From NCBI GenBank assembly GCA_014163555.1, contig JACJGO010000010.1:62001-126000 (forward strand): a stretch of 64,000 nucleotides of DNA, read 5' to 3'. Made by a program: the position numbers and the translations under genes. The DNA is from Flavisolibacter longurius. Its GTDB lineage: Bacteria; Bacteroidota; Bacteroidia; Chitinophagales; Chitinophagaceae. Of this stretch, positions 43,312 to 52,615 are shown piece by piece (positions within the stretch are counted from its first letter, which is position 1; the number at the start of each line of letters is the position of its first letter). Under the pieces are notes generated by a model. The model saw only the letters and a program-made list of their open reading frames with translations. It did not search any database and had not been told where the DNA came from.

Positions 43312-43369
43312 AGCAGACAGCAATAAAGCAAAAGAGGTTGCCCTGGCAACCTCTTTTGCTTTTATGTCT
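43301..43369 (+). repeat. 3' end and terminator of the protease gene, duplicated at 60639-60707
   Basis: These 69 bases (last codons, stop and hairpin) are about 80% identical by eye to 60639-60707, including an exact 17-base run over the stop codon. The second copy has lost the symmetry of the hairpin. Confidence 0.65.
43325..43362. terminator. strong terminator after the protease gene
   Basis: The arms AAAGCAAAAGAGGTTGCC and its exact complement form an 18-bp stem with almost no loop, giving A-rich and T-rich flanks on both strands. It should end transcription of the protease gene and probably of the convergent mgtC-like gene. Confidence 0.85.
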
Positions 43370-43639
43370 ATTTGCTTGGGTTAGCAACACCAGCGATGAT
43401 TGTTGAAAACTTAGTTTTCTTTCCCGTTTATCATTCGCTCAGCACCATTGGAATAATAGATCAATGAAACACAGCTTGTATAGCAGGTTATATACGTCAC
43501 CACTACGTTGTCTAGTAATTTTGAATTCTTATTAAATAAATAACCAGATTTCCAACGTTAGGTTGAGGCTATAAGTATCTGAAAGTTGTAGGAATTTTCG
43601 CCGGTTTTAGCAACACCAGTTCTTTACAGGTTGAGAGTT
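43370..43639. other. convergent intergenic region
   Basis: Together with the terminator this is 328 bases without a gene. It contains the 13-base direct repeat TTAGCAACACCAG at 43381-43393 and 43607-43619, of unknown meaning. Confidence 0.35.
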
Positions 43640-44287
43640 TTATTTGTTATGATAATAGAATTCTTCAATTGTTTCCATGGTGACCAGCCGTTCATCCAGT
43701 TTGTCAAATTGTTTTTGGTTACCACTTACCTGTAGAACAGCTAACAGTTTACCACCGCTTTTATTCATCATCACTCGTTTGTACTTGATGCCGTCACGTT
43801 TCAATCCTTCTTCCAATTGGTAAATCTGGTTGACTTCTTTACCTGTAAAAGTCAGGGTAATGATCTTGGTGTGTTTTAACTGCTCAATTACACCTTCTAT
43901 CCTGCTAAAAACAGTAAGGACCAATAAGGTAAGAAGAGTGAGACAAAACGCAAGCAGATGATAGCCTTTCCCAGTTGCCATTCCAATGCCTGCTGTGGTC
44001 CAGATGACGGCTGCTGTGGTTAAGCCCAAAACCGAAAGCCTATCCTTAAAAATAACACCGGCACCAATAAAGCCAATACCGGTAATGATATTGGCTGCTA
44101 TGCGATCATCGCTTCCTGTGCCATGCCGTGAAACAAGCGTAAAAATGGTTGAGCCAAGACAGATGAGAATTATGGTTCGAAAGCCTGCCGACTTGTTGCT
44201 ATACTCCCGTTCAAAGCCAATGATGCTTCCGCACAAAATGGACACCAGGATGCTGAACATATCTTCGGTTTCAAGCAAGATTTCCAT
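43640..44287 (-). CDS. MgtC/SapB family membrane protein
   Basis: A 215-residue inner-membrane protein. The N-terminal half has the MgtC signature GSIIGFEREYSNKSAGFRTIILICLGSTIF and GIGFIGAGVIFKDRLSVLGLTTAAVIWTTAGIGMATG, with about five helices; the C-terminal 85 residues form a soluble ACT-like domain. MgtC proteins affect magnesium homeostasis and ATP synthase in pathogens; many environmental copies have no known role. ATG at 44287 chosen as it places the first helix about 10 residues in. Confidence 0.9.
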   Translation of the reverse strand: MEILLETEDMFSILVSILCGSIIGFEREYSNKSAGFRTIILICLGSTIFTLVSRHGTGSDDRIAANIITGIGFIGAGVIFKDRLSVLGLTTAAVIWTTAGIGMATGKGYHLLAFCLTLLTLLVLTVFSRIEGVIEQLKHTKIITLTFTGKEVNQIYQLEEGLKRDGIKYKRVMMNKSGGKLLAVLQVSGNQKQFDKLDERLVTMETIEEFYYHNK

Positions 44288-44973
44288 AGATGCCAATGCT
44301 CCTTTGGTACAAAAAAATGCTTTTCCGGCAACAAAACGCAATCCTAAATTAACCGGGTTTATTGGTCGTCAATAATTTCCAGTTTTTCCTATACTATCCT
44401 TACCAGTTTTTCAAGTCATCTTTTCTTTACATGATTACATTCAAAAGTGAATCAATTCGATTTACCGTCAATGTCATACATGACCACAAACAGTAACGCT
44501 AAATCATTGAATATACATTCATTGGCCAGCACATAGAACACTACAAATCGATGATACGAAACAAACCCTCACCGAAATCAGCAACCTCCTCTTTCTGTTG
44601 AAAGAAATCGGCAGAGAAGGGCTTTCTTTTTATTGTCCTCAATTGGCATTTTGATTTCAGAAAAGCATTGACTATGTAAGAAGGGCATGTAGAATTTGGA
44701 TTTGTGCTTCTCAATTTACAAAGTGAACATTCAATTATTGCATCTGCAACCGTAAGGAGCTAGCACCAATACTTTCACAAGGAAGAAGGGGAAACTGGAA
44801 AATCATTCTTGCTTTCGAGCCGCCTGCCTGGATTTTGCAATACAATCAAAAACCCGTCTCTCTTAGCAGAGATAATGATTAACAGCGGGTTAAAGCAGGA
44901 AGGAAGTAATGATTCAACGTTAGAACAAAACAGTTCTTGGCATCAAGGCAGGAAATTTGCAAAGGCAATCAGT
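44288..44973. other. long intergenic region
   Basis: 686 bases between divergent genes, AT-rich and without a credible reading frame, hairpin terminator or promoter pair. An in-frame stretch upstream of the small lipoprotein start shows no conserved sequence and I treat it as untranslated. Confidence 0.4.
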
Positions 44974-45138
44974 ATGAAAAAGTTTACACATATACCAATC
45001 TTACTTTTTGTTTTTTCAGTAATGTTTTCTTCCTGTGAACTGATTGGAGATATTTTTCAGGCAGGCCTTGTGGTTGGGATCATCGTAGTGGTCGTTATAT
45101 TGGCCCTGATCATTTGGCTGTTGAGAAAGATTTTTTAA
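44974..45138 (+). CDS. small membrane lipoprotein (54 aa)
   Basis: MKKFTHIPILLFVFSVMFSSC gives a signal with lipobox ending at Cys21, followed by a second helix (LVVGIIVVVVILALIIWLL) and a short basic tail. Very similar tiny proteins are widespread in Bacteroidota and have no established function. The start at 44974 is chosen because it puts the lipoprotein signal at the N-terminus; the frame is open upstream for another 55 codons. Confidence 0.7.
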   Translation: MKKFTHIPILLFVFSVMFSSCELIGDIFQAGLVVGIIVVVVILALIIWLLRKIF

Positions 45139-45329
45139 CAGTCTCTACCATCTGGTTACAGCTAGTTATCAAACCACAGATGCCTGGTCTGATTGGAAAA
45201 ATTGATTCTTTCTAGGCTCTACATGATTTCAGGCAGCAAACCGCGTTGTATTTGGAGCAATGATTTTTAAAATCTGGTGGTGGGCAAGATCCATATAGGT
45301 CGTGCCTCATTATATTTGACCCAGCGATT

Positions 45330-45560
45330 ATGATAACAAATACCCTATCAGTTACGGCCTGCCTTGTCAATGGCACTGAATTTCCGATTCTTACCCAATC
45401 CCCTCCCGAGGTAGCTTTAGCAGAGTACTTTTGCCCGGATGTACACCCACGAGTGGAATACCTGGTGATTGAAGTGGCTACAGTAGAAGGAAAGCGGGTA
45501 AAACTGCAGATATCACCTGATAATATCCAGGCTTTTTTTGAAGGAAATGGGGCTATTTAG
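45330..45560 (+). CDS. hypothetical protein (76 aa)
   Basis: A short soluble protein with plausible composition (EVALAEYFCPDVHPRVEYLVI, KLQISPDNIQAFFEG). A TATATTTG -7-like element ends 11 bases before the ATG, which would give an almost leaderless transcript and supports the gene. No family recognised. Confidence 0.5.
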   Translation: MITNTLSVTACLVNGTEFPILTQSPPEVALAEYFCPDVHPRVEYLVIEVATVEGKRVKLQISPDNIQAFFEGNGAI

Positions 45561-45633
45561 CGTCGTATTGTGAAATTATAGCTTGATTGAGCTATATCAC
45601 TCCTCCTATCAATAAGAATCTCCATTAATACCC

Positions 45634-46095
45634 TCATTGAAAAGCTGTGTACCGTCCGTTTACGCAGTACTGCCCTTTGATGGCCTCAGGTTCTCGCCAG
45701 TCCAGTTGAAGCAGGATGCTATGCAGGGCTGCGGTGAATTCCGAATAGGAAGGCGATTTAAGCAAAAACAGGTGCGCCCCCATCTCATATGCAGTTTGAA
45801 TATTGGCAGGTCGGTTCGTGGAAGAAAAAGCCACTACTGGCAGGTCTTTCAAAATTTCATTTTCTCTTATTTCAACGAGGCATTCCAGACCGTTTTTGTA
45901 AGGCATCTCCAGGTCAAGAAATAAAATGTCGGGTATATAATGTTGAAGAAGGGCCATCAGTTCCTTGCCGTTGGAAACACATTCAACCTTGATCGCAGGT
46001 GCAATTTGCCTGACGACAGTGCAAAATACCTCACAATCATCACTATCGTCGTCTGCAAGTAAGAGGGTTTGTATCGGAATGATTTGTTCATTCAT
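45634..46095 (-). CDS. single-domain response regulator
   Basis: A 153-residue CheY-like receiver without an output domain. Acidic pocket Asp15-Asp17 (LLADDDSDD), phospho-acceptor Asp61 (DILFLDLEMPYKNG), the Ser/Thr site AFSST and Lys113 (LLKSPS) are all present. The DDDSDD start and length are typical of Bacteroidota stand-alone receivers that relay from hybrid or PAS kinases. No kinase is adjacent; a PAS kinase lies 2 kb away on the same strand. ATG at 46095 chosen by domain boundary. Confidence 0.92.
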   Translation of the reverse strand: MNEQIIPIQTLLLADDDSDDCEVFCTVVRQIAPAIKVECVSNGKELMALLQHYIPDILFLDLEMPYKNGLECLVEIRENEILKDLPVVAFSSTNRPANIQTAYEMGAHLFLLKSPSYSEFTAALHSILLQLDWREPEAIKGQYCVNGRYTAFQ

Positions 46096-46601
46096 GGTTA
46101 CAGGTATGGACAAATCGGTTTTAATTACGTTTAATAATGAACCCTGCAAATGTAGACAAAATTCAAAATGTGCAGACGCCAAAATCGGATGAGGAGAAAT
46201 CTGGCCAAAACTAAAGTTTGCAATAGAAAAAGGGTGGCCTTAGCGTTTGCAAAAGATTGTTTCAGCATTTGTTTGATGGAAAATGGGTTTCCATACGATA
46301 TTAAATTTTACACAAGGCTGCATCTGCATGCGGCTTTTTTGTTTTGATATCCCATAAGCTTGATCGTAGATTTCCGATTGACAATGCACGGAGCTTTTTC
46401 TATTTTCACCCCGAAGTTGACTGTACACAGATCCAATTCCTTTGAAAAGTAGTTCCGACTACCCTAGTACTGTTAGAGGTTCCGTCCAAGAACCTTCTTT
46501 GCTGTGCAGGACCACCCCTAGCGGTCAACTTTCTTTTCAATCTTAGTCTTGTAAATATTATTTGAACCCAGATTTTATTTTAAACCAATCCGTACTCAAA
46601 C
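46096..46601. other. intergenic region with a structured segment before a small gene
   Basis: 506 bases. Around 46460-46540 there are two short hairpins (AGGTTC/GAACCT and GACC/GGTC) in a GC-richer stretch just upstream of the 44-aa membrane protein, possibly a folded 5' leader. The rest shows nothing I can name. Confidence 0.35.
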
Positions 46602-46736
46602 ATGAAACACGTTCAATCCCTGCTAACCGGTAACACGCCACTGAAAACGGCTCTTGTGCTGTTGAGCTTTTTTGCTGCTTCCCTTTTGATGGCAGTCCTT
46701 ACGGTGGCAGCTGTTGTAAAGTGGCTGGTAGCCTAA
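46602..46736 (+). CDS. small membrane protein (44 aa)
   Basis: MKHVQSLLTGNTPLKTALV leads into one long transmembrane helix (ALVLLSFFAASLLMAVLTVAAVV) and a KWLVA end. It is followed after 22 bases by a good intrinsic terminator, which supports it as a real, separately transcribed gene. No family recognised. Confidence 0.6.
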   Translation: MKHVQSLLTGNTPLKTALVLLSFFAASLLMAVLTVAAVVKWLVA

Positions 46737-46758
46737 AACCCCTACCCTTTATGCACGG

Positions 46759-46790
46759 AGCATGGTCTGGTAAGCTGGCCATGCTTTTTT
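46759..46790 (+). terminator. terminator of the 44-aa membrane protein gene
   Basis: AGCATGG and CCATGCT form a perfect 7-bp stem followed by five Ts. It lies 22 bases after the small gene's stop. Confidence 0.75.
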
Positions 46791-46872
46791 ATTTCCAAAA
46801 TAAAAATAGAGCTCTGTTTAACCAGAGAGTTGTAGGTGAAATGCGTACCATTGTTACAGGTGAATTTGCGGA

Positions 46873-47121
46873 TTATTCTTCCTCATCAATATACCAACCT
46901 TTGTTGCGGTAAAAGTCTTTCAGATAATGCACAGGGTCTGCGGGTTGGTGCAGCATCAACCGGGTATGCCCGATGGTTTGCAGCGAATCAGAAATCGTGT
47001 TATTTACATTGTTATAGGTTGGACTTCGCAAGGGTTTTACTTCTACTTCGTATCCCTGTACCGTCACATGATAAGATGTAAAGTTCTTACTGATAATAAA
47101 CTGGTTCTCTCCCTTTGTCAC
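46873..47121 (-). CDS. hypothetical protein (82 aa)
   Basis: A short soluble protein with an acidic C-terminus (GWYIDEEE) and a body of beta-type sequence (FIISKNFTSYHVTVQGYEVEVKPL). Composition looks coding, but no family is recognised and no promoter was identified. Confidence 0.5.
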   Translation of the reverse strand: MTKGENQFIISKNFTSYHVTVQGYEVEVKPLRSPTYNNVNNTISDSLQTIGHTRLMLHQPADPVHYLKDFYRNKGWYIDEEE

Positions 47122-47547
47122 TGTGCACGATTTTAGTAAAGATAACCTTTCATTGATGATGGAGAAGTTCTTATAAAATTCGAACCTGGTGTAATCAGCA
47201 GCATGTTTATAACCTCAGCTATTGTATATACTGGAATTCTTCACAATGCGTTTAATATGCAGGAAGAAATCGAACAAGAAAGACAGCACCACTAAATCCT
47301 CATGCATACAAATACATCTTCAAATACTTTTTCCTTGGATGAGAAGGCGCCAGCATTCGTAAAATTATCAGTTGGGAAATAATATTGCTGTCGTTTCGTG
47401 AGATGAATGAGCAGTTGTTACACAGATACTTTCTGAGTGTTACGAATAAGAAACAATCAGTACTGCAGCCAGATTGGTTATTCTTGGCGTTATAATATCA
47501 GCTGGTTTGCCAGGCTAATCCAAAGCGCTTTCCAGGATGTATTTAAA
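47122..47547. other. intergenic region, nothing recognised
   Basis: About 425 AT-rich bases between divergent small genes. No repeat, RNA or promoter pair could be identified. Confidence 0.35.
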
Positions 47548-47865
47548 ATGGAAATTGATTTAAGCACTCTTTGTAGAAGTCCTCACGGTTTGCTTAGCTT
47601 TACCAATAAATCTTTTATGACCTTCCCTGTACATGTATTCTACTTAAATCAGGACAACACCTATGATTGTGAAACCACTGACGGTCTGCATTTCATTTGC
47701 CGGCTCCGTTCCGCACAGCACAATGAACCATCTGGTGCACCACCGGAAGAAGTTAGGTTGACAAAAGGAGCTGAAGGCCATCATGGTGAACCTGGGCATT
47801 ATAAAGTGCAACTGCATGCGGATTTAATGGCAGGCATTGAAGACTTTCTTCGTAAAGATGTATAA
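47548..47865 (+). CDS. hypothetical protein (105 aa)
   Basis: The ATG at 47548 (MEIDLSTLCRSPHGLLSF) fits a small soluble protein with a beta-rich first half (VFYLNQDNTYDCETTDGLHFICRL) and a charged, Pro/Gly-rich middle (PSGAPPEEVRL). The frame is open upstream for 37 codons with no sign of coding. Two hairpin terminators follow within 180 bases. Family not recognised. Confidence 0.5.
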   Translation: MEIDLSTLCRSPHGLLSFTNKSFMTFPVHVFYLNQDNTYDCETTDGLHFICRLRSAQHNEPSGAPPEEVRLTKGAEGHHGEPGHYKVQLHADLMAGIEDFLRKDV

Positions 47866-47969
47866 GGGGGCAGAAACCGGGATGGCTCCATATGTACTAC
47901 CATAAGAGGGAGGTTAAAAAATTCAAAATCAGGTACACTGGAATGGCCGTCAAAATGACCCTGTAAATT

Positions 47970-48000
47970 GGCAAAGGGTAGTCTTTGCCGTATTATTTTT
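47970..48000 (+). terminator. hairpin downstream of the 105-aa gene
   Basis: GGCAAAG and CTTTGCC pair with a six-base loop and are followed by a T-rich tract. Candidate terminator of the forward-strand gene ending at 47865. Confidence 0.55.
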
Positions 48001-48010
48001 CGCTACTGAC

Positions 48011-48037
48011 TGCAGGCGATTTCTTGCCTGCATTTTT
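48011..48037 (+). terminator. second hairpin terminator
   Basis: TGCAGGC and GCCTGCA form a perfect 7-bp stem with an 8-base loop followed by five Ts. It lies 11 bases after the previous hairpin, making a tandem terminator. Confidence 0.7.
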
Positions 48038-48084
48038 ATGAAAGATTCGGTAAGAATATTTTATTCGTGCTTTGCTTTCTGATC

Positions 48085-48115
48085 AAAAAAGACCGGTGAA
48101 ACTTTCCAGACCGGC
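48085..48115 (-). terminator. terminator of the histidine kinase gene
   Basis: On the reverse strand CCGGT and ACCGG pair and are followed by TCTTTTTT, 16 bases after the kinase stop. Confidence 0.55.
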
Positions 48116-48129
48116 ATGTGCAGATAGCA

Positions 48130-50031
48130 TTAATCGACAGGCAACAGCACTTTAAAACTAGATCCCTTTTCCAGTTCGCTTTCGGCCCAGATGGAGCCGT
48201 GGTGGTTTTCCACAACCTTTCTTGCGATGGCAAGACCAATCCCTGTTCCGTCATAGGCTGTTCTTCCATGTAACCGTTGAAACATCTGGAAGATGCGCTC
48301 TGCATACACCTGCTCAAAACCAATTCCGTTGTCTTTCACTTCAATCAGGTAATACACTTTCTCTGATGGAACGTTTCCTGGTGCATCTTTTCCTTTAACC
48401 GTGGTTGCTGTAATGGCGATTTGTGGAGCGACATCAGGTTTGCTGTACTTCAGGGCATTGCTCACCAGGTTTTGAAAAAGCTGCTGGAGTTGCCGGCGAT
48501 ATCCTCTTACAACCGGAAGGTGTCCAACATCGATTCTTGCATTTTTTTCCTGAATTGCCACTTCCAAATCAGTAAGCACCACGGAAAGTTTTTCGTTCAA
48601 ATCCACCTGCTCCATCTCCACGCCTGTCATACTCACATAGGAATACGTCAACAGATCATCAACCAAAAGCATCATGCGTTCCGTCGCATTTTGCATGCGC
48701 TCGAACATTACCCCTTCTCCCTCGTTCATCCGATCGGCCAAACTGGCCTTCAACCGCTCAGCAAACACCCGCACCTTTCGAATGGGTTCTTTCAGATCAT
48801 GGGAAGCTGCGTGGGCAAACTCCTCCAGCTTGCTATTGGACTGTTGCAATTCGGTGACAAGTTTTTCCAGTTCAAATTGCGCTTTTTTGACGTGGGTAAG
48901 ATCGGTGAACGTAACCAGGACTTCGTCCTGAACTTTGGAGCTCATTAGATCAAGATACAGATCGTGTTGGTCAACGTTGTAGTGAACTTCCTTTCGAAGG
49001 GTATTGCCGGTCAGATAGGTTTCCTTGTACATGGCAAAGACTCCGTTGTGCAGGTAACCAGGAAAGAAAGTACTTCCCAACTCCCCACGCAGAACGTCCG
49101 GCGTCTGGCCAACATAAGCCGCAAAGGTTGGATTGGTGATCACAAAACGAAAGTCCGTCACCTCCCCCTGCTCATTTGTTACAGGTGAAAAAATGAACAT
49201 CCCGGATTGTGCAGCATTAAAGACAGCTTCGAGTCGCTCGGCCGCCTGTTCGACCCTGATTTGTGCCTGCTTAATTTTTGTTACGTCGGTAAAAATATAA
49301 ATCTGGTGTTCCTGATCCATCCGGGAAACCGAAACTTCCATCCACCTGTCGGCCCCCTCCAGATAGTATTGGGTAACGACCGGTTCACCGGTTTCCATAC
49401 ATTGAACGCAAAGAGCAAAGTAGGGCGAGCCTACAAAGTTAGGATCCAGTTCTGAAGCGGTCTTTGACAGGTACACTTCTTTGGGAATGCCGGTGTTTCG
49501 CACGGCAGCCTCATTCACCAGCAGGGTTTTCATGTCAATGATCGCTCCACTTTCGTCACGTATCATTTCGCTTACGGTGATGGCATTGGACGATTGCGCC
49601 ATAATGTTATCCATCAGTCGCTTTTGTTCTTCCAGTTGCCGGGTCATTTCGAATTCTTCGGTTCGATCCTGAAGAACCGTAAGCACACCGCCTTCCACGC
49701 GGTTGCGGGTATAGCTGTGATATTTGTTCAGGAACGTATTATGAATCCATGCTTTTGTCTGGTAACCGTTTTGGTAACCATCCAGCAGTTCATGAAACAG
49801 TCTTTTCCTGGCAGCCGGGTCGGAAATTACAGGACTGGTGGATACGAAGTTGCCAATCACGCTGTCAGCAGATATTCCTGTGTAGCGATAAAACTCTTGG
49901 TTACAATACCGGTATTCAAAATCAATGACATCGTTTTTGTGGTCAAAAACCGGCGTCATCCAAAAGGCAGGCTGTGGTTGTTGGTCAAAAAAAGATACAA
50001 CAAGATGTGGTTCCGTAAGCACCAGGTTCAT
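48130..50031 (-). CDS. PAS-domain sensor histidine kinase
   Basis: A 633-residue kinase with no membrane segment. Three or four PAS domains span about residues 1-390 (for example NQEFYRYTGI near the start and FAAYVGQTPDVLRG later), then a coiled coil, a HisKA domain with the phospho-acceptor His in FAHAASHDLKEPIRKVR, and an HATPase domain with NALKYSKP, DNGIGF and GTGIGLAI. It is a cytoplasmic sensor, probably of redox or small ligands. No response regulator is adjacent; the single-domain receiver at 45634 is a possible partner. ATG at 50031 chosen; upstream frame lacks conserved sequence. Confidence 0.92.
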   Translation of the reverse strand: MNLVLTEPHLVVSFFDQQPQPAFWMTPVFDHKNDVIDFEYRYCNQEFYRYTGISADSVIGNFVSTSPVISDPAARKRLFHELLDGYQNGYQTKAWIHNTFLNKYHSYTRNRVEGGVLTVLQDRTEEFEMTRQLEEQKRLMDNIMAQSSNAITVSEMIRDESGAIIDMKTLLVNEAAVRNTGIPKEVYLSKTASELDPNFVGSPYFALCVQCMETGEPVVTQYYLEGADRWMEVSVSRMDQEHQIYIFTDVTKIKQAQIRVEQAAERLEAVFNAAQSGMFIFSPVTNEQGEVTDFRFVITNPTFAAYVGQTPDVLRGELGSTFFPGYLHNGVFAMYKETYLTGNTLRKEVHYNVDQHDLYLDLMSSKVQDEVLVTFTDLTHVKKAQFELEKLVTELQQSNSKLEEFAHAASHDLKEPIRKVRVFAERLKASLADRMNEGEGVMFERMQNATERMMLLVDDLLTYSYVSMTGVEMEQVDLNEKLSVVLTDLEVAIQEKNARIDVGHLPVVRGYRRQLQQLFQNLVSNALKYSKPDVAPQIAITATTVKGKDAPGNVPSEKVYYLIEVKDNGIGFEQVYAERIFQMFQRLHGRTAYDGTGIGLAIARKVVENHHGSIWAESELEKGSSFKVLLPVD

Positions 50032-50272
50032 ACGCAAAAGGGTGAAAGGCATCGAAGATACTACACTTACCAAAGCCGGGGAACAATTGCTGAGGATCCT
50101 GGCTTTTGTGGATGCAAATTTTTCAGGGCGCACTTACACATTAGAAAAGATATTTAATGTAAATGGGACAAATCGTTTGTCTGCTACAACCTGGGAGGCA
50201 AATTATTGGCTTCCTGAAATTTAAGTAGCCATCTTGATAGATAGCATTGCTACTCCAATTAATCGTGCTTTT

Positions 50273-50746
50273 CTAATGAAGAAAGACTCCAAGCACGCTG
50301 CCATACAACATATGTGCGGCCAGCGTAACCAGCGGAGTGCCTTTTCCATAGTTTAGCGCAAAAAATCCGGGTGGCTGCAATTGCTTCGTGGGAGTTGGCC
50401 CCTGGAAAGGCTGCGCCATTCGCGGATGAACAGATGTAAGAATCTGAAGGCCTGCTGAAAGCACATAAGCACCGTGGACGAACCCCATTGCAAGACCAAA
50501 CCACCAGCGGTGCAAATCTGCCAGTTGAAATGCGGCCGCATAAATTAAGGTAAATAACCAACCAATGAGTACATGAACCGCAAATCCAATAATGGGGGCC
50601 TTGTTGCGGTTAGCTGTAAAAAGTGTTCCCAGCAGGAAGGGCAGATCCATCCGTGAAAGACCCAGCGGCTTGGAAGCGGACATGATCAAAGTGAGAAGTA
50701 CCGTAGCCCCAAAGCCCCAAAGTAATAGCCCACCAATCGTTATCAT
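50273..50746 (-). CDS. membrane protein of unknown function (157 aa)
   Basis: Four to five hydrophobic segments, with GFAVHVLIGWLFTLIYAAAF and WWFGLAMGFVHGAYVLSAG as the clearest. Its start overlaps the GH15 stop by 4 bases, so it is translationally coupled to that gene. It resembles small Bacteroidota membrane proteins without assigned function. Confidence 0.75.
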   Translation of the reverse strand: MITIGGLLLWGFGATVLLTLIMSASKPLGLSRMDLPFLLGTLFTANRNKAPIIGFAVHVLIGWLFTLIYAAAFQLADLHRWWFGLAMGFVHGAYVLSAGLQILTSVHPRMAQPFQGPTPTKQLQPPGFFALNYGKGTPLVTLAAHMLYGSVLGVFLH

Positions 50747-52557
50747 ACACCTTCGTTTTCAATCGTTTCGTTGATGGATAGAGCTGCGTTGATTAATCCG
50801 ATGTGAGAAAACCCCTGAGGATAATTTCCCAATGGCTCAAACGTCTTGGGGTGAATTTCTTCTGCCAATAACCCAGTGGGGCTTGTATGAGAAACGATGT
50901 TTTCAAAAAGCCGGACGGCGTCAGTCAATTTACCTGACCTCGCCAGGTTTTCTACCAGCCAAAAATTGCAAATGCCGAAATAACCTTCTTCACCTTTGAG
51001 GCCATCATTGTTTTTGCGGTACCGGTACAGAAATCCTTTTTCTGATAGCGAACCACGAATGCATTTAACTGTGGAGCACATCCTTTCGGATGCAGCCTCA
51101 CAATACCCAACCAAAGAAAAAACAAGTGAACTGGCATCCAAGGAGTCTTCATTAAAAGTTCGGGTGTAGGCATGCAACCTTTGACTGAAACCCTTTTGCT
51201 CAACCAACTGCCGAATGGCCACTTTATATTTTGCATATTTGTCGGGAGATCCATCACGCCATTGGTATCTTCTGCAAAGTTTTTCCAATCTATCCAACCC
51301 TACCCAAGCCATCACTTTGGAATGTGTGTGGTGTGCCGGTGCTGAGCGAATCTCCCAAATGCCATTATCGGGTTCTTGCCATCTTTGGCAAATCACCTCA
51401 CCCAATCCTAACATGAACTTGTGGGTAGTCTTGTCAAACCCATCTACCAAACTGGCATAACTAAAATAAGCATCCAAAACTTCACCATACACATCCAGTT
51501 GAAACTGATTGTCTGCACCATTACCAATGCGAACAGGTCTGGAATTTTCAAATCCTTTCAACCAGCTAAGCGCCTGTTCGGGTAGTTGCTGCTGGCCATA
51601 TACGGAATAAACAACCTGCAACTCCGGACGGGTAAGCTGTGTGGCATGTAGTATCCAGTTCATATAAGCGTGTACCTCATCTTCAAAACCTAGCTTTGCC
51701 AATGCTCTGACGGTGAAAGAGGCATCACGCAGCCAGCAATAGCGATAATCCCAATTTCTTTCCCCGCCAATTTCTTCAGGCAACGAGGTGGTCGGAGCCG
51801 CTATAATGGCGCCCGAGGGAGCATGTGCCAGCAGTTTTAATACCAATGCACTTCGACGCACCTGCTCTTTGTAAACACCTTCGTAGCTGCAGGGCTGCAA
51901 CCATGTTCTCCAAAACGATTTCGTTTGCTCCAACCGGTGCAATCCGGTTTTATACAATTCGGGAAGAATGGCTGGTGATTGGCAGGAACAACTAAACGAA
52001 AAGATCACCTTCTCCCCTGCTGTCAAACGAAAGTTTACGGCAGCTTTGTTTTTAATAACAGCCACTTCTTCTTCGCGAAGTGTGCTTTGCAGAAAAAAGG
52101 TGTTTTCCTTATAAAAAAACTGGATGCCCAGCTTTTTGGCATCCAGCAGTGTGGCTGCCGATCTCCCATAATAGCGTGTGGGTTCAAATTCCATCTTCAT
52201 AGGAACCGCACCGCGACTGCAATGCACTATACGAAGTATTTCATGATCCGGAAACAAGCTATACGCCTTTTCAGTTTCAGTTAGGGCAACAAAGCAGTCT
52301 GTCAAGACAACCACACCGCCAGTAGTTGCAAAAACGGTTTCCACCACATTGGTATCAGCAATATAGCGTTGAAACGAGCTGTAGTTTTCCACGGGACAAA
52401 GACGAAAGTACCCGCCCTTGTTTTTGTCCAGCAAAGCCGAAAAAATAGCAGGCGAATGAAACTCCGGAAGGCAGCACCAATCAATGGAACCATGTTTGCT
52501 GACTAGGGCTGCCGAACGGGAGTTTCCTATCAAACTGTATGCTGAAAGGCTGGGCAT
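50743..52557 (-). CDS. glycoside hydrolase family 15 protein (glucoamylase/trehalase type)
   Basis: A 604-residue cytoplasmic enzyme. The N-terminal beta domain starts SLSAYSLIGNSRSAALVSKHGSIDW, the usual start of bacterial GH15, and the (alpha/alpha)6 barrel has GGERNWDYRYCWLRDASFTV and a late LLAEEIHP segment that bears the catalytic base. Such proteins hydrolyse trehalose, glucosylglycerol or maltooligosaccharides. ATG at 52557 chosen by family N-terminus. It lies 58 bases after a DoxX-like gene and overlaps the next gene by 4 bases. Confidence 0.9.
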   Translation of the reverse strand: MPSLSAYSLIGNSRSAALVSKHGSIDWCCLPEFHSPAIFSALLDKNKGGYFRLCPVENYSSFQRYIADTNVVETVFATTGGVVVLTDCFVALTETEKAYSLFPDHEILRIVHCSRGAVPMKMEFEPTRYYGRSAATLLDAKKLGIQFFYKENTFFLQSTLREEEVAVIKNKAAVNFRLTAGEKVIFSFSCSCQSPAILPELYKTGLHRLEQTKSFWRTWLQPCSYEGVYKEQVRRSALVLKLLAHAPSGAIIAAPTTSLPEEIGGERNWDYRYCWLRDASFTVRALAKLGFEDEVHAYMNWILHATQLTRPELQVVYSVYGQQQLPEQALSWLKGFENSRPVRIGNGADNQFQLDVYGEVLDAYFSYASLVDGFDKTTHKFMLGLGEVICQRWQEPDNGIWEIRSAPAHHTHSKVMAWVGLDRLEKLCRRYQWRDGSPDKYAKYKVAIRQLVEQKGFSQRLHAYTRTFNEDSLDASSLVFSLVGYCEAASERMCSTVKCIRGSLSEKGFLYRYRKNNDGLKGEEGYFGICNFWLVENLARSGKLTDAVRLFENIVSHTSPTGLLAEEIHPKTFEPLGNYPQGFSHIGLINAALSINETIENEGV

Positions 52558-52615
52558 GATTGCGGGTCCAATTTCCAACAAGTGGATTCAAAAATCTACT
52601 ATAGAATTGTTGCTG

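Noticed and set aside
43381-43619. 13-base direct repeat TTAGCAACACCAG, two copies
   Set aside because: Only two copies 226 bases apart without other structure; too little to call a repeat element or attachment site.
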